Shown here piece by piece: positions 50,463 to 60,528 of a DNA stretch of 64,000 nt; positions within the stretch are counted from its first letter, which is position 1, and each line of letters begins with the position of its first letter. The position numbers were made by a program, and so were the translations under genes. Source of the stretch: Mycolicibacterium sp. CBMA 247. Lineage in GTDB: Bacteria > Actinomycetota > Actinomycetes > Mycobacteriales > Mycobacteriaceae. The notes under the pieces were generated by a model that was given only the letters and a program-made list of their open reading frames with translations, made no database searches and was not told the origin of the DNA. The DNA lies in assembly GCF_009729095.1 (NCBI RefSeq), contig NZ_VTGX01000001.1, positions 1,984,001 through 2,048,000 on the forward strand. The letters are read 5' to 3'.

Positions 50463-52160
50463 ATGACCAAACCGGGCGATGCGGCATCGGACCCACGGGC
50501 CGAGACGGAGTCGCCGGCCAGCGGCTCGGAACCGCCCGCGGGCTTAAACGTTTCGCGACGTCGCGCCTTGGCGGTCGCCGGCGGAGCAATCGCAGGCGGT
50601 GCCGCCGTGGCGGCGGCGATCCTGCCCCGGCGCTACAGCCGAGGTGACAGCGCACCGCCGGCGAACAGTTCGGCGGCGCCCGCTCCGACAGTGGCAGCGC
50701 CAGCTCCGGGTGGCGGACTACCGCTGCCCACCACGCTGAGCGCCGATGCATCGCCGGAGTTTCGGGCCGTGGCCGAGGCGCTGATCGACGCGATGCGCAC
50801 CAACCGCATCCCCGGCACCGCCCTGGGCATCCTGTCCGGAGACCGGGAAGAACACGCGGCCTTCGGGGTGGCCAGCGCCAACAGCATGGTGCCGGTCAGC
50901 GACGAAACGCTGTTCCAGATCGGTTCCCTGACAAAGACATACACAGCAACGGCGATATGGCGCCTCATCGAGCAGGGCGCCATCTCCGCGGATGCCCCGG
51001 TGCGCACCTATCTTCCCGATCTCCGTCTGGCGGACGCGGCCACCGCCTCGGCAGTGACGATCAACAACCTCCTCGATCATTCCGGCGGCTGGTGGGGCGA
51101 TGAGGGCACGTACACGGGCGACGACGACGACGCGATCGCCCGTTTCGCCGCGGAGCGACTGCCGCAACTTCCCCAGGTCTTCCCACTGGGAAAGTTCTTC
51201 TCCTACAACAACTCCGGATTCATTCTCCTGGGCCGGGTCATCGAGGCAGTTACCGGATCCACCTACCACGCCGCGATGGACGACCTGGTGTTCGGCCCGC
51301 TGGGGCTGACCAACAGCTTCTTCGACCGGTCAAAGGTGCTCCAGCGCCGCTACGCCGACGGGCACTACGCGGGGCCGATCAACGGGGCCGACGGTGTGGC
51401 GGTGCAGACGCCGCTGTGGCTTCCACGCAGCGCCGACCCAGCCGGCGGCATCTGGGCGACCACCCACGACGTGCTGCGTTACGCGCGTATACACCTCGGC
51501 GACGCGATCGACGGCGGACCCAGCTTCTTGTCGTCGGAGACCTTGGGCAGCATGCAGGAGCCCGTCAAGGGTGTTCCCGGGTTACCGGTCAGCATCGGCC
51601 GAAACTGGTTCGTACAGGACATCGGTGGCGTGCGGATCATCATCCACAACGGTGACACCATTGCTCAGCACACCGTATTCATCGCCATCCCCGAAAAGCA
51701 GTTCGCCCTTGTCCTTCTCACCAACAGCCTGACCGGAGGGGCCGCCGCCGAACTCGCGGCCATCGACGCGGCGCTCAGCCGCTACTTCGGCACGGCACCA
51801 TTGGCCGGCAAGGTCGGGTTGGCCCGCGTGGCGTTGGCCCCGCCGGATGCCTCGACGGTCACCCTGCCAGGGGCCGAACTCGCCGACTACACCGGCCGTT
51901 TCGCAGATCCGGGGATAGCCAGCACGTTCGCCATCCGCAACGACGCCCTCACTGTGATGTCGGAGACCCTCGTGGTGCCCAACACGATTCAGGCGGCTGT
52001 CGGACCACCGCCGCCGAAGGAACCGCTGCCGCTGAGCTTTCTCGCCAGAGACGCGGGCGTGGCCGGCGGAGCACTCGTGCCGTTCGTCCGAGATGAGTCC
52101 GGACGGGTGGGCTGGGTGTCCGGGGGCCTGCGACTGGTACCGCGGGCCAAATCGACCTGA
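50463..52160 (+). CDS. Exported penicillin-binding/beta-lactamase-fold serine hydrolase
   Basis: 565 aa from ATG 50463. Tat-like signal SRRRALAVAGGAIAGGAAVAAAI (residues 31-53). SxxK is at 155-158 (GSLTK), the YxN-type motif in FFSYNNSGF, and a late HNGDT segment (IIIHNGDTIAQHT) in the third-motif place. A C-terminal ~120-residue domain follows. The family covers esterases, D-peptidases and lactamases; which one cannot be told. It is convergent with another enzyme of the same fold. Confidence 0.87.
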   Translation: MTKPGDAASDPRAETESPASGSEPPAGLNVSRRRALAVAGGAIAGGAAVAAAILPRRYSRGDSAPPANSSAAPAPTVAAPAPGGGLPLPTTLSADASPEFRAVAEALIDAMRTNRIPGTALGILSGDREEHAAFGVASANSMVPVSDETLFQIGSLTKTYTATAIWRLIEQGAISADAPVRTYLPDLRLADAATASAVTINNLLDHSGGWWGDEGTYTGDDDDAIARFAAERLPQLPQVFPLGKFFSYNNSGFILLGRVIEAVTGSTYHAAMDDLVFGPLGLTNSFFDRSKVLQRRYADGHYAGPINGADGVAVQTPLWLPRSADPAGGIWATTHDVLRYARIHLGDAIDGGPSFLSSETLGSMQEPVKGVPGLPVSIGRNWFVQDIGGVRIIIHNGDTIAQHTVFIAIPEKQFALVLLTNSLTGGAAAELAAIDAALSRYFGTAPLAGKVGLARVALAPPDASTVTLPGAELADYTGRFADPGIASTFAIRNDALTVMSETLVVPNTIQAAVGPPPPKEPLPLSFLARDAGVAGGALVPFVRDESGRVGWVSGGLRLVPRAKST

Positions 52161-52176
52161 GTAGTAGCCATCTCGG

Positions 52177-53343
52177 CTACCGGCTGGGGATCGCTCGCGA
52201 AATCAGTTCACTGATCACCGTGGCAGGCTCGCCGTTATCAGGCGCTGCCGTCAGGTTGGTGAGCACCACGATGAGCGTTCCGTCGGACTCCCGCCGTGCG
52301 GTCTGACTCATGTAGCCGCCGACTTGACCGTTGTGCCCCACGAGACCGTTGATGTTGGCGACACCAAGTCCGTATTTCGCGTGCGGGTCACCCGCAGGAA
52401 CAAAGGCCAACCGTTGCGCCTGCATCGCGGGATCGAGTAGCTCCCCGGTGGCCAGCGCACGCGCCCAGATGGTCAGGTCCGCAGCCGTGCAGATGGCCGC
52501 ACCGGCGCCGGCTCCCCACGAAGGATTGGTGTCGGTGACGTCGATCAACGCCGGCAGTGGAGCGGGCGGCGAGTCGGGCCTACCCCAATCGGCGCCAAGC
52601 TGGTAGCCACGCGAAAATGGTTCGGGGATAGCAGCATCGACGGGCGCCGGCGTCGAACAACCGGTCATGGCCAGCGGCGTGAAGATCCGGTCCGCGAAGA
52701 GCTGGTTCAGTGGTTGGCCGGCGGTCCGCTCGGCGATCACGCCGAGCATGACGTAGTTCGTGTTGGAGTAGTACCAGCCCTGCCCGGGCGGGAACATCGG
52801 CGGCCGTCCGGCGATGGTGCCGATGAGTTCCTCGGGTGACCACACGCGCTGCTGATGATCAGCCAGCTCATTCATGAACGGGATCGTGGTGTAATCGGCT
52901 ACACCGCTGGTCAATTGGAGCGCCTGCCGAATAGTCGCGCCGTTGGTGTCCACCTCGGGGAAGTACGGTGCCAACGGGTCATCGAGTCGCAGCTTCCCCT
53001 CCTGCGCAAGCTGCAGTATCACCGTGGCGGTGAAGGACTTCGTGATGCTGCCGACACGCATGTGATCGGCGAGGTTCATGGGTGCCTGCGTTGCGGTGTC
53101 AGCAACACCGAGCGCGGCCTGCCAGGACCCACGATCCGGTGTCTGCACCGAGACCAGCAGACCGGGGATGTGCATCCGCTCCATCTGTTGAGTCACCACC
53201 GGAAGCAGTGTCGATTCCAGCAATGACAGCTCAGCCGATGGTGGTTCCGCGTTGGCGATACCGAATGCCGGGACAGTGAGCGCGAGGACCGCCACACTCG
53301 CCGTGAAACGGGACACGACGTGAGAACCGAAGCCAGACATCAT
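52177..53343 (-). CDS. Secreted penicillin-binding/beta-lactamase-fold serine hydrolase
   Basis: 388 aa from ATG 53341-53343 (MMSGFGSHVV); GTG/ATG to 53400 is possible. Signal peptide FTASVAVLALTVPAFGIANA. SxxK is at residues 99-102 (GSITK), YSN-type YYSNTNY, and HNGQVGGYMSQ in the third-motif place. It is a paralogue by fold of the convergent gene, but the two are not closely alike outside the motifs. A beta-lactamase, esterase or D-alanyl peptidase role is possible. Confidence 0.87.
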   Translation of the reverse strand: MMSGFGSHVVSRFTASVAVLALTVPAFGIANAEPPSAELSLLESTLLPVVTQQMERMHIPGLLVSVQTPDRGSWQAALGVADTATQAPMNLADHMRVGSITKSFTATVILQLAQEGKLRLDDPLAPYFPEVDTNGATIRQALQLTSGVADYTTIPFMNELADHQQRVWSPEELIGTIAGRPPMFPPGQGWYYSNTNYVMLGVIAERTAGQPLNQLFADRIFTPLAMTGCSTPAPVDAAIPEPFSRGYQLGADWGRPDSPPAPLPALIDVTDTNPSWGAGAGAAICTAADLTIWARALATGELLDPAMQAQRLAFVPAGDPHAKYGLGVANINGLVGHNGQVGGYMSQTARRESDGTLIVVLTNLTAAPDNGEPATVISELISRAIPSR

Positions 53344-53481
53344 CCGCCGATCCGCGCAATGCGCCGTTGAAGTGACCCGAACCGTACCTTGCCTGTCCAT
53401 GCGATTTATGGAGTTCTGGCCGCACTCATTTCGGTGTGGTGTCTCGGGACATCGCGCCGATTACGTCTGAGACTCCGCGAG

Positions 53482-54246
53482 TCACCCGACCTGGGCGACC
53501 ACGAACACCCGACGGAACGGGAAGAATGTGATGCCGTCATCCCGCTTGGGATAAGCCTCAGCCAGCATCGGGATGATGGCCTGGCGGTATTGCTCCCAGG
53601 CGTCCTCGGTCAGCCTGCCTTTGACCTGGGTGAGCGCCGTCCCGGCGATCCAGTCCAGAACCGGTGTCTCACCGGATAATTGGTGTACATAAGTGGTCTC
53701 CCAGGCATCCACGACACAGCCCGCGTCGGTCAACAATCCGGCGTACTGACCGGGCGTATCCACCTGGCCCACATCACGCCAAGGCATATCGCGCAGCGGC
53801 TCGATGAATGGTTCGCGCCGCGCCAGATCGCGCACCGCGTGGTGGGAAGGTGCATCGAAGTTGCCCGGGACCTGAAAGGCGATCCAAGTACCCGCCGGCA
53901 ACTGCCCGGCCCAGCGCACCACGAGTTCGCGATGAGAGGGCACCCACTGCAATGCCGCATTGGAGATCACCACGTCGGTATCGGGTTGCGGCTCCCAGTC
54001 CTCGATGGCACCGACATGGGCCTGCAGCCCGCGGGCCTGCGCGGCCGCCACCATCTCCGGTGAGCTGTCCCAGGCCTCCAGCGTGGCGCCGGGCCAGCGC
54101 TGCGTCAGTGTCTCGGTCAGGTTGCCCGGTCCGCAGCCCAGATCGACCACCCGGCGCGGCGCCTTCGCCGCCACCCGCGACAGCAGGTCGTAGAACGGAC
54201 GGCCCCGATGGTCAGCGAACGCGAGGTAGGTGTCCGGATTCCACAT
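53482..54246 (-). CDS. tam: Trans-aconitate 2-methyltransferase
   Basis: 254 aa from ATG 54244-54246 ([22 protein letters not shown]); the open frame that continues to 55206 is the antisense of the next gene. SAM-binding motif I is [15 protein letters not shown]; other Tam marks are [15 protein letters not shown] and [15 protein letters not shown]. It methylates trans-aconitate, a by-product that inhibits the citric acid cycle. Rv0294 (tam) adjoins ESX-3 in M. tuberculosis, as here. Confidence 0.9.
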   Translation of the reverse strand: MWNPDTYLAFADHRGRPFYDLLSRVAAKAPRRVVDLGCGPGNLTETLTQRWPGATLEAWDSSPEMVAAAQARGLQAHVGAIEDWEPQPDTDVVISNAALQWVPSHRELVVRWAGQLPAGTWIAFQVPGNFDAPSHHAVRDLARREPFIEPLRDMPWRDVGQVDTPGQYAGLLTDAGCVVDAWETTYVHQLSGETPVLDWIAGTALTQVKGRLTEDAWEQYRQAIIPMLAEAYPKRDDGITFFPFRRVFVVAQVG

Positions 54247-54291
54247 ACCTCGATCATGCCCGGCGGATACGGGTCGATATCGTCTCCGACG

Positions 54292-55170
54292 ATGGATGAA
54301 TCGAAAAAGGTGCGGAAGATCTGGACGGAGCTGGGCTTGCCCGGCATCGTCGACGTGCACACCCACTTCATGCCCAAGAACGTGATGGACAAGGTGTGGC
54401 AGTACTTCGACAGCCAGGGCCCGATGATCGGCCGGGAGTGGCCCATCACCTACCGCGCCGACGAGGAGCAGCGGGTTGCCACCCTGCGATCCTTCGGCAT
54501 CCGGCGGTTCTCGTCGCTGCTCTACCCGCACAAGCCGGACATGGCGGCCTGGCTCAACCAGTGGGCGATCGGCTTCGCGAAGGACACCCCGGATTGCCTG
54601 GCCACCGCCACGTTCTTCCCCGAACCGCACGCCGCGAGCTATGTCGCCGACGCGATCGCCGCAGGCACCCAGGTGTTCAAGGCCCACATCCAGGTGGGCA
54701 ACTATGACCCCAACGATCCCTTGCTCGACGAGGTCTGGGGGATGGTCGAAGACGCCGGTGTCCCGGTCGTCATCCACTGCGGTTCCGGGCCGGTGCCCGG
54801 ACAGTTCACCGGCCCGGACCCGATCGCCAGACTGTTGGGCCGCTACCCGCGCCTGGCGCTGATCGTCGCGCATATGGGCATGCCCGAGTACTCCGCATTC
54901 CTGGACCTCGCCGAGCGGTTCGAGCAGGTGCGGCTGGACACCACGATGGCGTTCACCCCGTTCGTCGAAGCCACGATGCCGTTTCCCACCGCCGACGCGC
55001 ACCGGCTGAAAGCGCTGGGAGAACGCGTCCTGTTCGGCAGCGATTTCCCGAACATCCCGTATGGGTATGCCGAGGCGGTGCATCACCTGATCGACCTGCC
55101 GGGCGTCGACGACACCTGGCGCCGCAACGTCCTGCACGACAATGCCGCGAAGTTGTTCGGCCTGAGCTGA
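54292..55170 (+). CDS. Metal-dependent amidohydrolase (amidohydrolase_2 type)
   Basis: 292 aa. ATG 54292 lies 8 bases after TATCGT (54278-54283), so leaderless; ATG 54256 is the alternative. TIM-barrel amidohydrolase marks: [11 protein letters not shown] (metal HxH), [29 protein letters not shown] and [11 protein letters not shown] with the catalytic Asp. Related enzymes are decarboxylases or hydrolases; the reaction is unknown. It ends 1 base before the convergent eccE3. The same association next to ESX-3 occurs in fast-growing mycobacteria. Confidence 0.85.
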   Translation: MDESKKVRKIWTELGLPGIVDVHTHFMPKNVMDKVWQYFDSQGPMIGREWPITYRADEEQRVATLRSFGIRRFSSLLYPHKPDMAAWLNQWAIGFAKDTPDCLATATFFPEPHAASYVADAIAAGTQVFKAHIQVGNYDPNDPLLDEVWGMVEDAGVPVVIHCGSGPVPGQFTGPDPIARLLGRYPRLALIVAHMGMPEYSAFLDLAERFEQVRLDTTMAFTPFVEATMPFPTADAHRLKALGERVLFGSDFPNIPYGYAEAVHHLIDLPGVDDTWRRNVLHDNAAKLFGLS

Positions 55171-55171
55171 C

Positions 55172-56098
55172 CTACGCCGGATGACCCGCTTCCTGCGGGA
55201 TTTCATGTTCGACTGACGGTCGCTTCAGCAGCGCCTGCGGCGGTGCGGCCGGGGTGCCATCCAGGCGGTCCGATGACAACGGGTTCAGCGCCGCCAACGC
55301 CGGGCGGTGCCGGCCGCATGCCGGCGTCAGGCCGGCCAACGGAGCCTTACGCGACGGCCGGTCCGCCATGCGGAACGCCGCGCCCACCGTCAGCTGCGGA
55401 TCAACCGGAGATCCGGTGAACTCCAGCGCCATCCAGGTCTCCTGCGCAGGCAGGGAACCGATCGCGGCGAGCACGGTCTGCAGCTTGTCGCTGACGGTGA
55501 CGCGGTACGCCGCAACGTATCCGGAGTCGTCCTTAACCGCACGCCAGGTTTCCTTGCCCGGGTCGGGCAGCGGCGAATCCACCCCGTCGACGGGCGTGAC
55601 CGTCCAGCCCTGCTCGCGGAGGTGGTCGGCGAGCCTTCGCCCGACGATCTCTGTGGTGTCCCGCAACGGAATTCGGGACGACCGGGCCCGCAACGCATCG
55701 AGGTTGTCGGTGGCGGCCACGGTCAGGCTGATCCAACTGCGCCGCGTACCGCCGGCGTCGCGGTGGGTGACGCGGACCTTGTCGCACCGGATGCCGTAGC
55801 GGTCCAGATAACTGACCACGACCGGCAGCTGGGCCGGGTCCGCGGGATCGACCCGCAACACGACGGTCTCCGAATCCGCGGGCTGCTCAGCCGGCTTGTT
55901 CTTGCCGATATTGCGCCACCACATCCCGATGCGCCGGGCCACCCGAGTGGTCAGGAACAACCCGCCCCACCAGGCCAGCAACAGCACCACCGCGGCGACG
56001 GAAACACCCAGCACCCACCGTTCGGTGTTGGTCTGCCACGGCCGAGCCAGGACCGCCGCGACGATGAACAGAGACGCCAACGCGAGTCGAGCGGTCAT
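55172..56098 (-). CDS. eccE3: EccE3, ESX-3 secretion machinery component
   Basis: 308 aa from ATG 56096-56098, overlapping the mycP3 stop (ATGA). Two N-terminal TM helices ([17 protein letters not shown] and [22 protein letters not shown]) precede a cytosolic/periplasmic domain ([26 protein letters not shown]), as in EccE. It is a peripheral part of the ESX inner-membrane complex. ESX-3 is needed for iron acquisition through mycobactin; the operon is known to respond to iron and zinc. It is the last gene of the cluster. Confidence 0.93.
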   Translation of the reverse strand: MTARLALASLFIVAAVLARPWQTNTERWVLGVSVAAVVLLLAWWGGLFLTTRVARRIGMWWRNIGKNKPAEQPADSETVVLRVDPADPAQLPVVVSYLDRYGIRCDKVRVTHRDAGGTRRSWISLTVAATDNLDALRARSSRIPLRDTTEIVGRRLADHLREQGWTVTPVDGVDSPLPDPGKETWRAVKDDSGYVAAYRVTVSDKLQTVLAAIGSLPAQETWMALEFTGSPVDPQLTVGAAFRMADRPSRKAPLAGLTPACGRHRPALAALNPLSSDRLDGTPAAPPQALLKRPSVEHEIPQEAGHPA

Positions 56099-57495
56099 TT
56101 GGGTTCCTTCCGTGGGTTTCCGGCGAATGCGGCGCGCACGCGAGGAGCAAAAAAGGCCCAAGCAATGGCCGCCAACGCGAGTGCTCCGGCGCCGGCGAAA
56201 GCGACGATTCGCGGGGTGTTGTCACGCGGGGCTGGTTCTGCTGGCACGGCAATCGGTTTGCCTGCGGGTGCCACCGGTCCGTCCAGCGGCATGTCGGCGA
56301 CGTCCCAGGTGAGCGCGGCCACCGGATCGACGCCACCGGCACCGATCACGTTCGACGGCGAGCGGGCGGCGCCCTGGGCCGTCGTGGTCAGCCGGTGCAC
56401 CACCTGGCGCGCGTTCAGATCGGGAAACTTGCTGCGTACCAAGGCTGCAACACCGGATACATACGCGGTGGCGTAGCTGGTGCCACTGAGCGGGATCAGC
56501 CGGTCCTGCTCGGTGGGTATGGCATTGGACAAACCTCCGCCCGGCGCATTGCTCACCGAGGAGATGTTCTCCCCCGGCGCTGCGATGCCCACCCAGGGGC
56601 CGGCCATGGTGAATCCGGAGGGCTGCCCGGTCGCGTTGAGCGCCCCGACGGACAGCACATAGGGCTGCCACCACGACGGGATGGAGACCGAGGAGACTCC
56701 GCCCCAGTTGCGCGGATCGTTCGGGGTGCCGGACAGCGGATTGGCCCCGCACGCTGACCCGGTGGTGACCCCGCCCTGGGTGTTACCCGCGGCCGCGACG
56801 ATGACCGCGTCCTTCTCGAGCGCCGCATAGCGAAGCGCCGCACCGAGTTCGGTCTGATCGATCTGCTTGTCGGCGGGCATGCAGGTCACCACGGAGATGT
56901 TGATGACGCGCGCGCCCATGTCGGCCGCGCGCACCACGGCCCGGGCCAGGCTGGCCACATCGGCCGCGGCACGTGCTTCGGCGGCGTCGGCGCTGGGGGT
57001 GCGCGGGGAGAACCGCGGCGAGTTCTGCCGAATCGAGACCAGCCGGGCTTCCGGCGCCACACCGGAGAATCCGTCGGGCCCGGGTTGGCCGGCGATGAGA
57101 CCGGCCACCGACGTGCCGTGGCCGTCACAGTCGGTCAGGCCGTCGGTGGACTCGATGAAGTCGCCGCCGCCTTCGACGTGGGGCAACCGGGGTCCCGGCT
57201 GCACCCCGGTATCGATGACCGCGACGGTCTGACCCTGTCCGCGGCTCTGCTTCCACGCCCCGGACAGGTTGAGCGCCAACTGGTTCGGACTGACCGCACC
57301 GGGATCGGTGCCCGGCATCACCCCGGTGGTGACGCACTCCGAGCGTTTCGTCATCGCCGCCACCGGGCCGGCGCTGCCGGCCGGTGGCGCGACCTGCGGG
57401 TCGACCTCGGGCGGGTTGACTGCACCCGCCGACGGGCAGCCGACCAACAGCACCAGACCCGCGGTGGCCAGGACACCCAGGCTCTTGTGGATCAC
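56095..57495 (-). CDS. mycP3: MycP3, ESX-3 mycosin (subtilisin-like serine protease)
   Basis: 466 aa from ATG 57493-57495. Signal peptide with a Cys (VLLVGCPSAGA). Subtilase triad: Asp95 in VAVIDTGV, His126 in DGHGTSVAGL, and Ser in SGTSYATAYVSG (about residue 340). The C-terminal TM helix is VAFAGAGALALAAIAWAFFAP. Mycosins are membrane-anchored periplasmic proteases that stabilise the ESX complex. A Cys pair and the N-terminal extension typical of mycosins are present. Intact. Confidence 0.95.
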   Translation of the reverse strand: MIHKSLGVLATAGLVLLVGCPSAGAVNPPEVDPQVAPPAGSAGPVAAMTKRSECVTTGVMPGTDPGAVSPNQLALNLSGAWKQSRGQGQTVAVIDTGVQPGPRLPHVEGGGDFIESTDGLTDCDGHGTSVAGLIAGQPGPDGFSGVAPEARLVSIRQNSPRFSPRTPSADAAEARAAADVASLARAVVRAADMGARVINISVVTCMPADKQIDQTELGAALRYAALEKDAVIVAAAGNTQGGVTTGSACGANPLSGTPNDPRNWGGVSSVSIPSWWQPYVLSVGALNATGQPSGFTMAGPWVGIAAPGENISSVSNAPGGGLSNAIPTEQDRLIPLSGTSYATAYVSGVAALVRSKFPDLNARQVVHRLTTTAQGAARSPSNVIGAGGVDPVAALTWDVADMPLDGPVAPAGKPIAVPAEPAPRDNTPRIVAFAGAGALALAAIAWAFFAPRVRAAFAGNPRKEPK

Positions 57496-57502
57496 CGATT
57501 CA

Positions 57503-58948
57503 TCACCTGTCGAGAACGAGGCTGAACAGCCCGATGAGGAAGGCCATCACCGGAATCAGCGAGGCGTCGAGCCCGGTCGCCAGGAAGCCCACCAGGCGCC
57601 GCATCGGCAGCGAGTAGGTATCCGGGGAGGCGGCCCGCGGATTCAGGGCGGCGACCACCCACACCACGACCAGTGCGGCGAGCATGGCAAGCGCCCACCA
57701 GGCGGCCTGGTACCGACCCTCGATCGCGAAGGCCATCAGCAGTACGACGGTCAGCAGATAGGGATGGCCCAGCAGCCAGGCCTTGCACGAGGCCGAATCC
57801 CACACCCGGGCCCGCATGGCGGCACCGAGCGCGGCGGCCGCCACGATGTACCAGGCCCACGGTGACGCGGTCGGCGAACCGACCAGGGCCAGCGACCCGG
57901 CCACTGCGAGCAGCACGCCCGCGGCGATCACGCCGGTCTGATGCGACTGGCTCACCCGGACCCGGCGCGGCAGGTCGGCCAGCACCGAAAGCGGTTGTGC
58001 GGACGGGGACGGATCACCCGGCGCCGGGATGACCGGCAGCGGGAAGCGGGCCCACGTCGCCGACAGCTGGGCGGCCTGCACGGTGACCACCAGGGCGATC
58101 AGGATCAGCGCGCAGCCGATCACCGTGGAGGAGATCTCCCACAGCGTGGCCGCCGCGGCGACCACCAGCACCCCGGCACCGGTCACCGCGGTCGCGGTGA
58201 ACACCGCGATACCGCGGCCGTCGGGCGAGCCGGCCATGCTGATCAACGACCATGCGGCCACGCCGGCCGCGGCCAACAGCATGCTGGGTGCGCCGAAATC
58301 GCCTGGGACGCCGAGTCCGAACGCCGCGGCGACGGGGATCAGTGCGGTGACCGCCAGCGCGGTGGCCAGTACCGGTGACCGGCCCCGGGTCGACAGCGCG
58401 GCCAGCACGGTGGCGACGGCGATGCCGCCGACGACGAACAGGCCGAGCAGTTCACCGGTGACCACGCGGTGGGTGACAGCCAGGCCGGTGCCCACCAGGA
58501 TCAGCCCGATCAGGGCCAGCGATGCGGCCCGCGCGATATGCGCGGCACCCCAGGGACGCTGGCGGGCAGCCGAGAAGATCACGGCGGCGTCGGCGATGTC
58601 CTCGACGATGCGCGGGGCGGCCGGGCCGGCCGGGACGGCTTGCAGTGCAAGCAGATCCCCGTCCACCACCCCGACCGTGTCGAGTGTCGCGTCCAGGCTG
58701 AACGGCGCACCCCCGACCGGAGCCAGGCTGAGCCGCACCGGGTCCGGGGCGCTCGCGCCGTCGTCACCGCGAGTGTCTCCCCCGTCGCTCCGCTCGCCCC
58801 TGGAGGGGCGCACGATCCGCTGGACCGCGGGCAGTATCTCGCGCAGCGGCAGCTCGGACGGCAGGGCCATCTCGGTCAGCCGGCCACCGTCGCCTCCAGC
58901 GGCCAGCACGGCCACCCGGACGATGGGCATCACAGTGTTGTCGGACAT
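57503..58948 (-). CDS. eccD3: EccD3, ESX-3 membrane channel component
   Basis: 481 aa from ATG 58946-58948 (MSDNTVMPIVRVAVLAAGG), 2 bases after the espG3 stop; the frame to 59140 is inside espG3. An N-terminal ubiquitin-like domain (~100 residues, MPIVRVAVL..LPSELPLREILPAVQRI) precedes about 11 TM helices. EccD dimers line the central pore of the ESX translocon. Slightly longer than M. tuberculosis EccD3 because of a Ser/Gly/Asp-rich insert (RGERSDGGDTRGDDGAS). Confidence 0.94.
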   Translation of the reverse strand: MSDNTVMPIVRVAVLAAGGDGGRLTEMALPSELPLREILPAVQRIVRPSRGERSDGGDTRGDDGASAPDPVRLSLAPVGGAPFSLDATLDTVGVVDGDLLALQAVPAGPAAPRIVEDIADAAVIFSAARQRPWGAAHIARAASLALIGLILVGTGLAVTHRVVTGELLGLFVVGGIAVATVLAALSTRGRSPVLATALAVTALIPVAAAFGLGVPGDFGAPSMLLAAAGVAAWSLISMAGSPDGRGIAVFTATAVTGAGVLVVAAAATLWEISSTVIGCALILIALVVTVQAAQLSATWARFPLPVIPAPGDPSPSAQPLSVLADLPRRVRVSQSHQTGVIAAGVLLAVAGSLALVGSPTASPWAWYIVAAAALGAAMRARVWDSASCKAWLLGHPYLLTVVLLMAFAIEGRYQAAWWALAMLAALVVVWVVAALNPRAASPDTYSLPMRRLVGFLATGLDASLIPVMAFLIGLFSLVLDR

Positions 58949-58950
58949 TC

Positions 58951-59844
58951 CTATGCTTTCTGGGTTCTTCTCATGGAGCGTGAATCTCGGTGGGCGGGGT
59001 ATTCGGATACCGCTTCTTCGTCGAAGTTGCGGGTCAGCGGTTGGTCGGGGAACCAGGAGCCGCTGGGCAGGGAACCGGTGAGCCGTTCGGTCGCCATCGC
59101 GATCGCCTCGGCTGTTCCCGTTGTGAAGGTCGAAATCCATTCACCGTCGAAGGCTTTCGACGGGGAGACCAGGATCCGGCCCTCGGGGGTGTCGATGATG
59201 CTGACGCCCACCTGGGTGGTGACCCGGTGGCCGTCGCGGTGTTCTCCGGCGACGATCTCGACGTAGGTCCGCCGTCCGTCGAACACCGATTCCACTATGG
59301 GCCGGGCCGAGGCCGGCACGCCGAGGAACCCCAGCACGTCGAGCAGCGGGGTGCCGTTGCGGATCTGCTCGTCCGCCCGGGCACCGGCCGCGGCCGGCAG
59401 GGCGAACTCCTCGAACCGTGCCGGCCTGCGTTGCGACAGTCCGGCCGTCAGCACCGGCACCAGGGCGTGCGGGTGGTTGATGTCCATCTCGGTGAACGTC
59501 ACCAGCTGCGCATTGCGCAACACCACCACCGTCCGGCCGTCGAGGCGTGCCACGATGCCGCGCAGCAGATCCCCCGGACCGGAGACGAATCGCAGGTCCA
59601 GCCACTGAGTGGCCCGGCAGACCAGCCGGATCCATTGCGCTACCCGCGGATTGACTTCACCACCGGTGTCGAGCACGCCCATCCTGGTCAGTTCAGCGGT
59701 CTGTTCGGCGGCAAAGCCGGACCGCTGCGCCGGTTCGCTGTAGGCCGGCGTGATGGCCAGCACCCACGGATACGTCCCGGCCTCGAGTACCTCGGCGAGG
59801 TACCAAGCCTGATCGGTGGTCAGCTCGACAGCACTAGCTCCCAC
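58951..59844 (-). CDS. espG3: EspG3, chaperone for ESX-3 PE/PPE substrates
   Basis: 297 aa. GTG 59844 gives the conserved start [23 protein letters not shown] 59853 is nine bases upstream and also open. EspG fold features: [23 protein letters not shown] segment ([16 protein letters not shown]) and [29 protein letters not shown]. EspG3 binds PE-PPE heterodimers in the cytosol and keeps them soluble for ESX-3 export. It starts 12 bases after the esxH stop. Confidence 0.93.
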   Translation of the reverse strand: MGASAVELTTDQAWYLAEVLEAGTYPWVLAITPAYSEPAQRSGFAAEQTAELTRMGVLDTGGEVNPRVAQWIRLVCRATQWLDLRFVSGPGDLLRGIVARLDGRTVVVLRNAQLVTFTEMDINHPHALVPVLTAGLSQRRPARFEEFALPAAAGARADEQIRNGTPLLDVLGFLGVPASARPIVESVFDGRRTYVEIVAGEHRDGHRVTTQVGVSIIDTPEGRILVSPSKAFDGEWISTFTTGTAEAIAMATERLTGSLPSGSWFPDQPLTRNFDEEAVSEYPAHRDSRSMRRTQKA

Positions 59845-59856
59845 TGGCCGCACACA

Positions 59857-60144
59857 TCAGCCCCACTTGGCCCCTTCAGCCGCATCGCGCGCACTCATCG
59901 ACATGGTGTTCATCTCGTGGGTGGAGGCCATCGCACGGTAGGCCCGGACCAGTTCCTCCATGGCCTGGTTCCACTGTGCCTGCCAAGCCTGGTAGGTCAT
60001 GGCGGTGTCACCCTGCCAGGCGCTGCTCAGCGCGGCCTGCTCGCTGGCGATGTCGGCGCCGACGGCATGCAGGGCAGCCGAGTACGTGCTCATCTCACCT
60101 GCGTGCGCGAGCATGGCCGGGTAGTTGTACATGATCTGCGACAT
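59857..60144 (-). CDS. esxH: EsxH (TB10.4), ESX-3 secreted WXG100 protein
   Basis: 95 aa from ATG 60142-60144, [18 protein letters not shown], nearly identical at the start to M. tuberculosis EsxH. The WXG turn is AWQGDT; the tail is [14 protein letters not shown]. It forms a 1:1 helical dimer with EsxG. It is secreted by ESX-3 and needed for iron use. Its start is 29 bases after the esxG stop. Confidence 0.97.
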   Translation of the reverse strand: MSQIMYNYPAMLAHAGEMSTYSAALHAVGADIASEQAALSSAWQGDTAMTYQAWQAQWNQAMEELVRAYRAMASTHEMNTMSMSARDAAEGAKWG

Positions 60145-60173
60145 GAAAACTCCTGTATCCGTTGATTGTCCGG

Positions 60174-60467
60174 TTAGACGGAGGTGTAGGTGCTGGCGGC
60201 GGCGGCATCCTGGGCCACGTAGGTGCCCGCGGCATCGCCGAGGTTGAGCTGCGCGATGTCCAGCAGCGCGTTGACCTTGGCCGAGACCTCGACGAATCGG
60301 GCGTGCGCGGCCTGGAAGGCAGCTGAGGCCTCACCCATGTGGAAGGCCTGAGCGGACATGGCGGCCTGCTCGGCCTGCGCGATGGTGCTGCGCATCAGTG
60401 CGGCCTTGGCGCCGAAGGCGGCCTCGGAAGCGATCAGCTGGGGGATGTGAGCGTCCAACAGACTCAT
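60174..60467 (-). CDS. esxG: EsxG, ESX-3 secreted WXG100-family partner of EsxH
   Basis: 97 aa from ATG 60465-60467 ([26 protein letters not shown]). It is a helical hairpin; the WXG turn of the partner class appears as MGEASAAF in place of WxG, as in EsxG homologues. The C-terminal [14 protein letters not shown] carries the YxxxD/E-type export signal (YVAQD). First of the esx pair, 61 bases after the PPE4 stop. Confidence 0.96.
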   Translation of the reverse strand: MSLLDAHIPQLIASEAAFGAKAALMRSTIAQAEQAAMSAQAFHMGEASAAFQAAHARFVEVSAKVNALLDIAQLNLGDAAGTYVAQDAAAASTYTSV

Positions 60468-60528
60468 GGATTTTCCTTTCGGATCGTAGACAATTGGCGG
60501 TGCATCGAACGAGATGAAGGTGATCTGG

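Noticed and set aside
54247..55206. Upstream extension of tam to 574 aa
   Set aside because: The extra N-terminal part is antisense to the amidohydrolase; the Tam family start [10 protein letters not shown] is at 54246.
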